Source of the DNA: Goleter apudmare HA4340-LM2
Lineage (GTDB): Bacteria; Cyanobacteriota; Cyanobacteriia; Cyanobacteriales; Nostocaceae
Assembly: GCA_019359495.1 (NCBI GenBank)
Contig: JAHHHF010000090.1
Span: 1 to 64,000, forward strand
Direction of reading: 5' to 3'
Length of the DNA: 64,000 nt
The notes beneath the pieces were generated by a model. That model saw nothing but the letters and a program-made list of their open reading frames with translations, had not been told where the DNA came from and did not search any database. Within the stretch, counting starts at the first letter, position 1; each line of letters begins with the position of its first letter. A program made the position numbers and the translations under genes. This document shows, in pieces, positions 55,050 through 63,855 of this stretch.

Positions 55050-55547
55050 TTATATCTCGTGAAAATGGTAGGTGACGGCTCCAGTGATGGGGTCGTTATC
55101 TATTTTGACGTAACCTGATTTGAGCATTTCCTTAAGCACGGCTTCTACTTCAGCGAAACCGACTCCTGTAGCTTTGACACCTTGAGTTACAGTGATCGCT
55201 CCACCCTTCACTTCTGCGGCTTCAATTAATTTAACCATGAGTTGATTTTTGGTTGGGCGGTAAACTTCAGAGATGACAGAAGGTTGATTTAAAGGCACAC
55301 CCAAGGGCGACAATCCAGCTTTGAGTCTGAGGTTTTGTTCATAGTCATCAACCATACCAGGGATCAGCAGCAAATCTACGACCTGTCCAACACCAAATAG
55401 ACCAAAAGTGAAAAACCACAACAAACCCGTGCCTATCTTGCCATTGTAAAAACGGTGCAGCCCACCCATGCCGCAAAAAAAGAATCCCGCACTCAAGATG
55501 TAAGAGACAAGCAGACGGTCTTTGTGGGCGTTGTTTTGCTCATTCAT
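55050..55547 (-). CDS. TM2-domain membrane protein
   Basis: 165 aa. The first 75 residues contain two hydrophobic helices with the TM2 motif GGLHRFYNGKIGTGLLWFFTFGLFGVGQVVDL. The C-terminal 70 residues (KNQLMVKLIEAAEVKGGAIT) look like a winged-helix-type domain. Function unknown. Confidence 0.85.
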   Translation of the reverse strand: MNEQNNAHKDRLLVSYILSAGFFFCGMGGLHRFYNGKIGTGLLWFFTFGLFGVGQVVDLLLIPGMVDDYEQNLRLKAGLSPLGVPLNQPSVISEVYRPTKNQLMVKLIEAAEVKGGAITVTQGVKATGVGFAEVEAVLKEMLKSGYVKIDNDPITGAVTYHFHEI

Positions 55548-55837
55548 CTTTATTTTCGACCCCTTAGATTCCCTCTAGTTGTTAAAGACGGTTTGCCGAC
55601 GCTGTTTTGTTTCAGCTACAGATGATTTCCCTTAACTACCAATTGGCGATGAGCAATTCCGTAAGTGTTGGGGTATTGTTGCAACTCTTAATGTTTTATG
55701 TACAAGTTTTCACGCTACACCTTGGTAGACTGAAATTTATACAAATGGTTTATTGTCGTCTAGTTACGCCTTGTGAGAGCACGACCCCTGGCTTTCTGGT
55801 GTACTCAAGGTAATAAAGACAAAAGAGAAATCAAGAC

Positions 55838-56914
55838 ATGGTAGATTCCCTAAAAAAACCAGGCTTTGAAGAATTGCGGCCAGGAATTAAAGTCCCGGCG
55901 AAGGAAACACTATTAACACCCCGATTTTATACCACCGACTTTGATGAAATGGCGCGGATGGACATCTCCGTCAATGAAGACGAGTTGCAAGCCATTCTGG
56001 AAGAATTCCGTGCTGACTACAACCGCCATCATTTTGTTCGGGATGCCGAGTTTGAACAATCCTGGGATCACATTGATGGGGAAACTCGCAAGTTGTTCGT
56101 GGAATTTCTAGAGCGTTCCTGTACTGCTGAGTTTTCTGGCTTTTTGCTGTACAAAGAACTGGGACGCCGCTTGAAAGACAAAAGCCCAGTTTTGGCAGAG
56201 TGCTTTAACCTGATGTCACGGGATGAAGCACGTCACGCCGGCTTTTTGAACAAAGCGATGTCGGACTTCAATCTCTCCCTAGATTTAGGGTTTTTGACTA
56301 AGAGCCGCGACTACACATTCTTTAAGCCGAAATTTATTTTCTACGCTACCTATCTTTCAGAAAAGATTGGTTATTGGCGATATATCACCATTTATCGTCA
56401 TTTAGAAACCCATCCTGAAGACCGGATTTATCCGATTTTCCGGTTCTTTGAAAACTGGTGTCAGGACGAAAACCGTCACGGCGATTTCTTTGATGCGGTG
56501 ATGAAATCCCAGCCGCAAATGTTGAATGATTGGAAAGCACGCCTGTGGAGTCGCTTCTTCCTGTTGTCGGTATTTGCCACAATGTATCTCAATGACATCC
56601 AGCGCCAAGATTTTTATGCCTCCATTGGCCTGGATGCACGGGAATATGACATCTACGTAATTAAGAAGACCAATGAAACCGCAGGACGGGTATTCCCGTT
56701 GATGCTGGATGTAGAGAACCCAGAGTTTTATCAGCGATTGGATATTTGCGTCAACAAGATGTCAAAATTGATGGCGATCGCTAATTCCAAAACTCCTAAA
56801 TTCTTCAAATTCTTCCAGAAATTGCCAATTTTGTCTTCTATGGGTTGGCAATTCTTACGGCTGTACTTGATGAAGCCAATTGATGCCGCTTCTGCTCAAG
56901 GTTTAGCTCGGTAA
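55838..56914 (+). CDS. acsF: Mg-protoporphyrin IX monomethyl ester oxidative cyclase
   Basis: 358 aa. Diiron-binding helices with [35 protein letters not shown] and [15 protein letters not shown] fit the E-x-x-H ferritin-like cyclase family AcsF/CHL27. The enzyme closes the isocyclic ring in chlorophyll synthesis using O2. Monocistronic with a strong terminator; a 290-bp leader gap (55548-55837) precedes it without any supported gene. Confidence 0.97.
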   Translation: MVDSLKKPGFEELRPGIKVPAKETLLTPRFYTTDFDEMARMDISVNEDELQAILEEFRADYNRHHFVRDAEFEQSWDHIDGETRKLFVEFLERSCTAEFSGFLLYKELGRRLKDKSPVLAECFNLMSRDEARHAGFLNKAMSDFNLSLDLGFLTKSRDYTFFKPKFIFYATYLSEKIGYWRYITIYRHLETHPEDRIYPIFRFFENWCQDENRHGDFFDAVMKSQPQMLNDWKARLWSRFFLLSVFATMYLNDIQRQDFYASIGLDAREYDIYVIKKTNETAGRVFPLMLDVENPEFYQRLDICVNKMSKLMAIANSKTPKFFKFFQKLPILSSMGWQFLRLYLMKPIDAASAQGLAR

Positions 56915-56939
56915 TTCAGAAAATTTTGTTGAAAGTTTG

Positions 56940-56967
56940 AGTGGCTCTAAAACAGAGCCACTTTTTT
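56940..56967 (+). terminator. Rho-independent terminator of acsF
   Basis: Perfect stem AGTGGCTCT / AGAGCCACT with loop AAAAC and six T residues, 26 bases after the stop codon. Confidence 0.9.
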
Positions 56968-57089
56968 GTGGCAAAAATAAAAACGACTAAAGTCCTGACT
57001 AGGAGCCTGTTGTCAATATCACCCTCAAGGGTACTATTCATATATCAGTGAAATTATGTAGCTTGGATACGTACTACAGAGGTAAATAT

Positions 57090-57938
57090 ATGACTCTTGT
57101 ATCCACCTTTGAACTTTTAGTAAAACCTATAGCACCGGTAGGAACAGGCCCCGCAGTTGTAGCGCGGACTATTGTCCAAGGTTACTTTTTAACCATTGCC
57201 AATACTAGCAATGCGAATGTCAGACTCAGGCTGCAATTCGCTGCTACTACACCAGTGTTAAATGTAGCTGACACAGTAACAATCACTGATGTTACAGGTA
57301 CTAATATCTTTAGTGATCTCACCCCTGTTGTAGGTGATCCTAAAAAATTCACCTTTAATGTCGGCATTCCTGCTCACGACACAGCTTTGATTAGCTTATT
57401 ACCCGATGTGAGTCAGCCAGCAATCCTCGCAGCTAGAAACCTAGAAATTCGCGGCTATGTGGAAATCTTCTTAATTTCTCCTGTTGCACCCAGATCTGTT
57501 GACTTGCTGTTAACACCTGAACACCGAGGAACATTCCTACCTCAGAACTTAGCAGCCGCTATTCCTGACTTCGATCAGTTAGCGTATGCTCTACCTACCG
57601 CTAATGGTAGTAGTAAATTCACACTCACAGGCCCAGCAAAACCTGTTAAAGAACTCAAGAGCGAAATTAAAGAGGTCAAAGAAAAGAATGAAAAGCTGGA
57701 GATTAAAGAAATCGAGAACAAAATACGCGATGTAATTCAAGAACCTAAATTGTCTGAAACAGGGCCAATACCAGATTCCCCCGTACCAGTGCTTTCCAAT
57801 GGCGCACAACAAATACTCGGTCTGATGGCGCAACGTATTGATGACCTAGAAGTGCGACTAGCAAATGGGCAATCTTTTATCGAGTCTCAAGAACGCCCCA
57901 GCGTTGGTGAACAAATAGTCAATCCAGTAGGGAACTAA
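57090..57938 (+). CDS. Beta-rich hypothetical protein, first gene of an ATP-grasp cluster
   Basis: 282 aa from the ATG at 57090, preceded by AGAGG seven bases away; the ATG at 57048 is less likely. Residues 1-165 are beta-strand-rich (YFLTIANTSNANVRLRLQFA, FTFNVGIPAHDTALISLLPD), followed by a charged coiled coil (ELKSEIKEVKEKNEKLEIKE, about 185-215) and a Ser/Pro-rich tail. I do not recognise the family. It precedes a hypothetical gene by 5 bp and an ATP-grasp gene; it could be the substrate or a carrier protein of the ligase, which is inference. Confidence 0.75.
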   Translation: MTLVSTFELLVKPIAPVGTGPAVVARTIVQGYFLTIANTSNANVRLRLQFAATTPVLNVADTVTITDVTGTNIFSDLTPVVGDPKKFTFNVGIPAHDTALISLLPDVSQPAILAARNLEIRGYVEIFLISPVAPRSVDLLLTPEHRGTFLPQNLAAAIPDFDQLAYALPTANGSSKFTLTGPAKPVKELKSEIKEVKEKNEKLEIKEIENKIRDVIQEPKLSETGPIPDSPVPVLSNGAQQILGLMAQRIDDLEVRLANGQSFIESQERPSVGEQIVNPVGN

Positions 57939-57943
57939 GATTT

Positions 57944-58768
57944 ATGCTAGTAGTTGTCGCCAGTCGTCATGATAAAGCCGCCGGGGCGCTGGTTAATCGT
58001 TGGGCGGCTCATGGTGCTAGCCTGCTGACAAGTGAGGATTTGTCGATGGCTGGATGGCGACACTATCTAGGGTCTAGTGATCCTGAGTTGCAACCTGTGG
58101 TTACAAATGAGGTATGGGGAAATAGGTATCAGCAACCAAAAGCGGCTTTGGATATGTATTCTACAGCAGTAGTGGGTGGTCAGACGATACCTTCTCTGCG
58201 AGACGCTGCGCGAACGGTAAGCTCCGCTAACACCATCGAAAAAATCACTGGTGTCCTCATCCGCCTACCCTGTATTTTTGAGCCAGAACTCCCCCACATC
58301 ATCCCTGAAGACCGGGCGTATGTGGCGGCGGAAATGAATGCGTTTCTGATTTCTTGGCTATCTCGGCTAAAATGCCCTGTTTTGAACCGACCGACGCCAA
58401 CGTACCTGTTAGGCCCTGCTTGGCGTCCCGAACAGTGGATTTATGCAGCTGCTCAAATAGGTATTCCGGTACGTCCTCGAAAGCGGAAAGTTATCTTATC
58501 ACCGCATGTTACGCCCCCAGTCATTGAACAACCTGGGTTCACGGTGACTGTGGTGGGCAAACACTGCTTAGGTACTGTCAATAAAACCCTGGCACATCAT
58601 GCCAGAAATCTCGCTGATGCTGCGAAAGTTGACCTATTGACAGTTCATTTTAGCGATGATCAATCCCCAGCAGAGTTTTTGAGCGCTGACCTTTGGGCTG
58701 ATATTTCGGTACCAGAAATAGCTGATGCCATTCTAGAGTACTTACGTGGAGGTAATGCTCAATGCTGA
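57944..58768 (+). CDS. Hypothetical protein with pre-ATP-grasp-like N-terminus
   Basis: 274 aa, unrecognised. It begins LVVVASRHDKAAGALVNRW with GASLLTSEDL, which recalls the N-terminal domains that precede ATP-grasp folds in RimK/MvdD-like enzymes (inference). In-frame, residues about 82-100 (TIPSLRDAARTVSSANTIEK) derive from a dispersed repeat containing TGCGAGACGCTGCGCG. Its stop overlaps the ATP-grasp start by 7 bp, implying translational coupling. Confidence 0.75.
   Translation: MLVVVASRHDKAAGALVNRWAAHGASLLTSEDLSMAGWRHYLGSSDPELQPVVTNEVWGNRYQQPKAALDMYSTAVVGGQTIPSLRDAARTVSSANTIEKITGVLIRLPCIFEPELPHIIPEDRAYVAAEMNAFLISWLSRLKCPVLNRPTPTYLLGPAWRPEQWIYAAAQIGIPVRPRKRKVILSPHVTPPVIEQPGFTVTVVGKHCLGTVNKTLAHHARNLADAAKVDLLTVHFSDDQSPAEFLSADLWADISVPEIADAILEYLRGGNAQC
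58188..58231. repeat. Dispersed repeat inside the coding sequence
   Basis: CTCTGCGAGACGCTGCGCGA belongs to the same GAGACGCTACGCG-type family as 45095-45135, here preserved in frame. Confidence 0.7.
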
Positions 58769-59703
58769 TTTTGTTGTGGGGTATTGCCCATGAACCGCCT
58801 TTAGCAGCAGTCCACTCAGAATTGACTCGTTTGGGTGTACCGACAATATTGCTTGACCAAAGGGATATTTTAGAGACAGAACTTGAGCTAAATGTAGGTG
58901 ATACTTCTGGTTCTATCATTCAAGGTGAAATCCGTACTTGGTGTGAAAAAGTTGACCTGAGCACCATCACCGCAGCTTACCTGCGCCCCTATGACTCGCG
59001 CCGCCTCCCCCAAGTTACTGCATCTGGTGTCAATAGTTTAGCTTGGCAACATGCGATCGCTTTTGATGATGCTTTGTTGTGTTGGGCAGAAATTACACCC
59101 GCCTTGGTGATTAACCGTCCGGCGGCTATGGCTCCCAACAGTTCTAAGCCTTACCAATTAGAACAGATTCGTGCCCTCGGCTTTCAAGTTCCTGAAACCC
59201 TAGTCACTACCGACCCGGAAGCTGTACGAGCCTTTTGGCAACACCACGGTAATGTAATTTACAAATCAGTTAGTGGGATTCGCAGTAAAGTTTCCCGTTT
59301 GGGTGCAGAACATCTAGAACGCCTGACTAATGTCTCCTGGTGTCCTACCCAGTTCCAGCAGTATATACCCGGCAGAGATTATCGTGTGCATGTGGTGGGT
59401 ACGGAGGTTTTTGCTTCCGAGGTGATTTCCCAAGCTGATGATTACCGCTATGCAGCCCAAGATGACGAAACTACCGAGATTCGCGCTTGTCGGATTCCAG
59501 AAGAAGTGGAAGAACGTTGCTGGGTGATGGCAAAAGCGATCGGTTTACCTCTGTGCGGTATAGATTTACGCCGGACGCCGGACAATGAATGGTATTGCTT
59601 CGAGGTTAATCCTTCTCCGGGTTTTTCTTATTATCAACAGGCTACAGGTCAGCCAATTAGTAATGCGATCGCTCGTTTGTTGATGAGGGGGAATCCCAGA
59701 TGA
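58762..59703 (+). CDS. RimK-like ATP-grasp ligase
   Basis: 313 aa. The ATP-grasp core shows NRPAAMAPNSSKPYQLEQI, VIYKSVSGIRSKVS (nucleotide-binding lysine), QFQQYIPGRDYRVHVVG and CFEVNPSPGFSYYQQ with the metal-binding E and N. The N-terminal 90 residues are a typical pre-ATP-grasp domain. GGAGG at 58749-58753 sits eight bases before the ATG, and the gene overlaps the upstream one by 7 bp. RimK-like enzymes join an amino acid or peptide to a protein or peptide carboxyl group; the acceptor here is unknown. Confidence 0.88.
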   Translation: MLILLWGIAHEPPLAAVHSELTRLGVPTILLDQRDILETELELNVGDTSGSIIQGEIRTWCEKVDLSTITAAYLRPYDSRRLPQVTASGVNSLAWQHAIAFDDALLCWAEITPALVINRPAAMAPNSSKPYQLEQIRALGFQVPETLVTTDPEAVRAFWQHHGNVIYKSVSGIRSKVSRLGAEHLERLTNVSWCPTQFQQYIPGRDYRVHVVGTEVFASEVISQADDYRYAAQDDETTEIRACRIPEEVEERCWVMAKAIGLPLCGIDLRRTPDNEWYCFEVNPSPGFSYYQQATGQPISNAIARLLMRGNPR

Positions 59704-59901
59704 ATTAATGGTTTACTATTCTCCCTTTATTTGAATTTCAAATATACCATTTACCCCAAAATGCACTTGCAACTTCATTATTTCCATATCTTTACAAATC
59801 TAATTTTTTCAGCCAATGACCTATGAGATAGCACTTAATCACTGGGAGCAAATTACTAATGCTCTCGTCATAAATACTATCAATAATTTAAATTTCCATC
59901 G

Positions 59902-61305
59902 ATGCACAAGAGATTTTTCAAAAAGCTGCCACTCTTATTAACATTCTGTTTATTTACTAGCTTGTTACCTGCTTCTGGTTCAGTTTTATGTTCAGCAAAT
60001 GCTGATGAAATATATACTAAATCACATCGGAACTATGGTTCAGATGGCAGCAAAGGCAGTGATGGCCGAGTCGGTAGAAATGGCCGCGACGGTCAAAGCC
60101 AAACTATTTTTACTGATGGTTCACCAGTCAATCTTGAACTGTCGGGTCAGGATGGGGAGGATGGGGAGGACGGTAGGCGGGGTTATCAACCCCACTGTGG
60201 TAGCCAACCACGCAATGTCAACCACAACATTAGAGCACCAAATGGGGGTAATGGTGGTAATGGCGGTAGAGGTGGAGATGGGGGCAATGGTGGTTCTCTG
60301 AATGTTAATTACACTAATTTGGCAGACTTGCGGCAAATTCTTGTCCGCGCGTCAGGAGGAAAAGGCGGACGTGGCGGACGGAGTGGCTATGGTGGAGAGG
60401 GTTGCAACTGTCGTACACGTCGGTGGGAAATAGAAACTTGTGAGGGTACTCCTGGTACTCCTGGTCATAAATGTACTAAGAAAACTTATAGATGTCACGA
60501 TGGCAGAGATGGTGAATACGGTATTAATGGCAGCAATGGTAACCAGGGACGTTTGGGAACTTTGAGTATTATTCAAGGTAAAGAACCCTTAGCGAGTGAT
60601 ATGCCAACTTTGCAGTCAGCAATTACGGAATTGTCAGGTAAAAAATTAGACCTTTCCAAGAACAAGTGGAATATCCGCACAGGCGCTGTTTCATTACTTG
60701 CGCCTGGTTCTGTAATTGCTGACGAGTATAGGGAATTTGCACAACGCCTAGAAGGGTCTTTTCAACTCGTTTGGCAGGAGAAACAAGCTATCGCCAGTTT
60801 TGCAAATCAAACTGCAACCCTGAGTTTAGACGACAACAAACAAGTCGCAATTACTTTTCCTGAAGATTTGTGGATTGCAGGTAGCAGCAAGACGGAATCT
60901 GACTTAACAACCTTTACCGTTAACCATGCAATTCCCAAGAAAGATGTCACACGGTTAGCCGTAGCAGAATTTCTTGGCGCAGAACAAGACCTCACCTTAA
61001 AAATAGTCGATTTAGCAGCCAAATCTGACGCAATTCAATCTCAGTTTCGCGTGAAAATGCGATCGCGGGATAATTCTGCTGGCTTCTCTGACTACCAAAC
61101 TGTATACGACGGCGACATTCCTGCCGAACTCGTCACCCGCGACTATAACCGTTTTATCCTCGCTTTGGGTAAGCTGAAAATTCCTACTGCTGCTCTTCGT
61201 CCTGGCGTTAACGTTGATATTGAGGTTGTCGCTACCCGTTCTTTAGGTGAACGTTCTGCAAAGCAAAGTATTAACTGGCAAGGTACAATCCGCAGAACCA
61301 GGTGA
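59902..61305 (+). CDS. Secreted glycine-rich collagen-like protein
   Basis: 467 aa. The first 35 residues are a signal peptide (FFKKLPLLLTFCLFTSLLPA). Residues 45-220 are full of G-X-X and GGNGG units (GSDGSKGSDGRVGRNGRDGQ, NGGNGGNGGRGGDGGNGG), with six or more cysteines in CNCRTRRWEIETC and CTKKTYRCHDG. The remaining 245 residues form a distinct globular domain without recognised family. It is probably exported, surface-attached or part of the matrix. Same strand 198 bp after the ATP-grasp gene. Confidence 0.78.
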   Translation: MHKRFFKKLPLLLTFCLFTSLLPASGSVLCSANADEIYTKSHRNYGSDGSKGSDGRVGRNGRDGQSQTIFTDGSPVNLELSGQDGEDGEDGRRGYQPHCGSQPRNVNHNIRAPNGGNGGNGGRGGDGGNGGSLNVNYTNLADLRQILVRASGGKGGRGGRSGYGGEGCNCRTRRWEIETCEGTPGTPGHKCTKKTYRCHDGRDGEYGINGSNGNQGRLGTLSIIQGKEPLASDMPTLQSAITELSGKKLDLSKNKWNIRTGAVSLLAPGSVIADEYREFAQRLEGSFQLVWQEKQAIASFANQTATLSLDDNKQVAITFPEDLWIAGSSKTESDLTTFTVNHAIPKKDVTRLAVAEFLGAEQDLTLKIVDLAAKSDAIQSQFRVKMRSRDNSAGFSDYQTVYDGDIPAELVTRDYNRFILALGKLKIPTAALRPGVNVDIEVVATRSLGERSAKQSINWQGTIRRTR

Positions 61306-61322
61306 TTTGATTAGTTTTTCAT

Positions 61323-61898
61323 TTATTCAGCAGATTTTTTCCCATCGGAAACAATCTGAGCCAAAAGATAACCTATAAAGTCCAGAAACTGATCCAATAA
61401 ACTGCCAATAATACCAATGTAAAGTATCCCCTGGACTATGTAAGTAGTGTTGCCTACTTTATAAGCATTCCAAACCAGAGCACCTAGTCCTTTTTGCCCA
61501 ATTAACATTTCTATTGCAATCACTGTAAACCATGCTACCCAAACGCCAACTTTCAGCGCATGAAATAAATGAAATATAGCTACGCGAAAATTGTTATTTT
61601 GTCTATGAAAATGCCGCATTCCTATAGCCGTATTAATAATCACCGCCCACAGAGTGCCAATAAAAACTACGATGATGACAGCAGGTTCATTTTCTCTAAA
61701 AACCAGCAGCATAACTGGTAGCAAAGCTATAGGTGGGACACTATGGGGTATATGAAATATCCGCCGGAATATCTGGTAGACTGTACCATTTACGCCTATT
61801 AAGTAGCCAATGAAGCTACCCAATACGGCGGCAGGAATGTAACCTACAAATAATTTTTGTAGGCTAGCCAAAATATTTAAAAATATAGTTTGTTCCAT
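61323..61898 (-). CDS. NitT/TauT-type ABC transporter permease (short)
   Basis: 191 aa with five membrane segments, ending in the binding-protein-dependent transport motif EMLIGQKGLGALVWNAYKVG. Family members (NrtB, SsuC, CmpB) usually have 250-280 residues, so the N-terminal helix or two are missing or the start is elsewhere. No ATPase or binding protein is adjacent, so it is an orphan or degenerate subunit. Convergent with the collagen-like gene. Confidence 0.75.
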   Translation of the reverse strand: MEQTIFLNILASLQKLFVGYIPAAVLGSFIGYLIGVNGTVYQIFRRIFHIPHSVPPIALLPVMLLVFRENEPAVIIVVFIGTLWAVIINTAIGMRHFHRQNNNFRVAIFHLFHALKVGVWVAWFTVIAIEMLIGQKGLGALVWNAYKVGNTTYIVQGILYIGIIGSLLDQFLDFIGYLLAQIVSDGKKSAE

Positions 61899-62142
61899 GC
61901 CTCAGTTCTCATTCGTAACGTTTCGGGAATACTGCGGCAATCAAAAGTATTGATTAGACAATTGAGAGGAATGTATACAAATCTGCTTAAATAAAATTTA
62001 TCAGAAAATGCGAGCGTAATTAATAGATTAAATAATATCTCAATAATTCACTCTTGGAATGGTGCTACTCCAAAAGTGTAAAAAACACTCTTAAAACTAT
62101 TTAAAATAATCCCAGTTAACACGATTAAAAATCTTACTTTAT

Positions 62143-62186
62143 CTCCCCGACCTCTACTCTATGGGTATCTACAAGAAATCGGGGAG
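62143..62186. terminator. Inverted repeat after the TIGR04376-type gene
   Basis: CTCCCCGA and TCGGGGAG form an 8-bp stem with 28 bases between. It lies 13 bp downstream of the minus-strand stop at 62199, as a potential terminator, and belongs to the CCCCGAC hairpin family of 4368-4420. Confidence 0.5.
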
Positions 62187-62198
62187 CTAAATTCAGGG

Positions 62199-62774
62199 TT
62201 ATTTCCCCAAATTCCGTTTCATTTGCTCCAATTCATCTTGAGTTTCCCAACGGCGAAACTTCTCTTCTAAGTCATCAAAACTACTTGCAGAAGTACTAGT
62301 AGAATTCCACCAGCCTTGTGTTTCTAAGCGCTGCTGGGTTTGGGCTTTAGCACGGGCTGTCTGTGCTTCAGCAGCTTTAGTTTGCACCTCTTGTCGCCGC
62401 ACCTGAATTTTGTGTAGTAGTTGCTGAGATTGCTCAATACGTTCTTTTAGCCCTTGCATGTGTCCCCAGCGCTGATTACCTTCGCGTAATAGGGCGGCTT
62501 CTCTTGCTTGAGCCGCAGTTGCTAAATCCTCTCTACCAGAGGCTTTAGCTTTTTGCACACGGATATGCCAACGCTGAATTTCTTGGGCGGTAGACAGAAT
62601 TTCATCTTGCGATCGCTTTTCTTGTAATTGTAAATCTGCAATCAGCTTTAAAGTGTCTTCCTCTTGCTCGCGCAGTTGTTCTAACAGCGCTTCTAACTCT
62701 AAATGAGGATTATTACGCAAAAATTCTTCTAAACGGTTTTCCAGAAACCGACTCAAATCATCAAATAAGCCCAC
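62199..62774 (-). CDS. Coiled-coil protein, TIGR04376-like
   Basis: 191 aa, almost entirely helical and charged, beginning MGLFDDLSRFLENRLEEFLR and continuing with long Gln/Glu/Lys heptads (EALLEQLREQEEDTLKL). The pattern matches a cyanobacterial protein family of unknown function (TIGR04376). A phage-shock-like or cytoskeletal role cannot be inferred. It opens the large gene-free interval that follows to the right. Confidence 0.8.
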   Translation of the reverse strand: MGLFDDLSRFLENRLEEFLRNNPHLELEALLEQLREQEEDTLKLIADLQLQEKRSQDEILSTAQEIQRWHIRVQKAKASGREDLATAAQAREAALLREGNQRWGHMQGLKERIEQSQQLLHKIQVRRQEVQTKAAEAQTARAKAQTQQRLETQGWWNSTSTSASSFDDLEEKFRRWETQDELEQMKRNLGK

Positions 62775-62974
62775 TGCCAGAACTCCAGAGTTAGGGTGTA
62801 CTCTTATTGTAATAATTATTGTTGTAATAATTATTGTCGTGGGGAGAAGACCTCACTTGGCGCTGTTCCCTCCCTATCGGGCTGGCGCTGGGCTTCCCGC
62901 ACCACGCGAAGAAGTTCAAAAAAAAACAAATTCGGATGAGGAAACTTTTCAAGAGAGAATTTTGAATTGGTATT

Positions 62975-63114
62975 ATTAGCTTATGCAATACCAGCTTTGA
63001 GGTTTTTTGTATACACCTGATAGAAAGATGACCTGTAAGAATAGTAGGTCTAAAGTAGTTATATATGGTAAACACCTGGTATATCTGGAGGCTTGGTCTT
63101 AACCAAGCCTTTTT
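62975..63114 (+). ncRNA. Candidate small RNA unit 1
   Basis: Most divergent member of a tandem family. It keeps the block ACACCTGATAGAAAGATG (63013-63030) and ends in a perfect hairpin AGGCTTGGT / ACCAAGCCT followed by T5 (63089-63114). Promoter block is poorly conserved. Confidence 0.4.
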
Positions 63115-63178
63115 CGTGTCTCAGAGTTATATTTAAAACATTTTATACTCTCATTAAAAATTAATAGTAAATATTATA

Positions 63179-63319
63179 ACCAAGTAGTCGTTTAGCAGTT
63201 TCTAGGATATTTCGACACATCCTCTAGGAAGATGTTCTGGAAGCAGACTAGGTTTAAATTAATCTAGTACGTTGTTAAGCACAGCAATGATTAAGGTTTG
63301 GTCGTTAACCAAACCTTTT
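63179..63319 (+). ncRNA. Candidate small RNA unit 2
   Basis: The unit starts with CCAAGTAGTCGTTTAGCAGT and a -10-like TAGGAT (63203-63208), followed by ACATCCTCTAGGAAGATG (63217-63234), then TTTAAATTAAT, TTAAGCAC and the terminator AGGTTTGGT / ACCAAACCT plus T4 (63294-63319). Predicted transcript about 105 nt. Confidence 0.6.
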
Positions 63320-63329
63320 CCTCATGAAT

Positions 63330-63460
63330 AACCAAATCATTGTTTAGCAGTTTTGAGACTTTGCAAGGACATTGACTCATAATCATGATAAGTCTAAATC
63401 AATACTAATGTAGTAAGAGTTAAGTATATATTTTAAGCTTATCTAAACTAAGCTGTTTTT
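63330..63460 (+). ncRNA. Candidate small RNA unit 3
   Basis: The unit starts 10 bp after the previous terminator with ACCAAATCATTGTTTAGCAG, has the diverged hairpin block ACATTGACTCATAATCATG, the conserved AGTCTAAAT, and a weaker 6-bp terminator AGCTTA / TAAGCT with T5. Confidence 0.45.
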
Positions 63461-63467
63461 ATAAGTA

Positions 63468-63613
63468 ATCAAGTAATCTCCTAGCAGCTTTTAGAATATT
63501 TAGATACATCCTCTAGGAAGATGACTTGTTTGAAGAGTAAGTCTAAATTAATTTGAGATGTCTGTTTAAGCACTAGGATATGGAGGTTTAGCTGAATGCT
63601 AAACCTTTTTTTT
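63468..63613 (+). ncRNA. Candidate small RNA unit 4
   Basis: The unit begins TCAAGTAATCTCCTAGCAGC, has a -10-like TAGAAT (63492-63497), the hairpin block ACATCCTCTAGGAAGATG identical to unit 2 (63506-63523), AGTCTAAATTAATTT, TTTAAGCAC and the terminator AGGTTTAGC / GCTAAACCT followed by eight T residues (63584-63613). Confidence 0.65.
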
Positions 63614-63705
63614 ATCTACGTGCAAATGTAATTTACTGGGTATGATGCTTAGTATGTTGCCCACAAATATGGTAGTGAGGCTGACAATGGGATGTTTATT
63701 GAGAA

Positions 63706-63723
63706 CAGACTGTGCGGCAACGC
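63706..63723 (+). other. GNRA-capped hairpin
   Basis: TGTGCG GCAA CGCACA forms a six-pair stem with a GCAA tetraloop, typical of structured RNA. The region 63614-63840 has no other supported feature. Confidence 0.45.
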
Positions 63724-63855
63724 ACAAATACATGCGTACTAATATTTTACTACCTAATTGCACTATATAGATAGATAATATGTAATTACTGCATGATTGC
63801 GGATTTCATCATGTCCGACAAATGCGATTCTCATAACTGGGAATAAAGATGAATT

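Noticed and set aside
55607-55813. 68-aa frame in the acsF leader.
   Set aside because: Starts without a ribosome-binding site and lacks protein-like features; more likely untranslated leader.
62975-63613. CRISPR-like array.
   Set aside because: Units are about 140 bp, imperfect, and each ends in a terminator; no short identical repeats with unique spacers and no cas genes.
63179-63613. Identification of the array as NsiR1 next to hetF.
   Set aside because: Unit length, missing TCCGGA promoter element and no visible hetF in the window; homology could not be tested.
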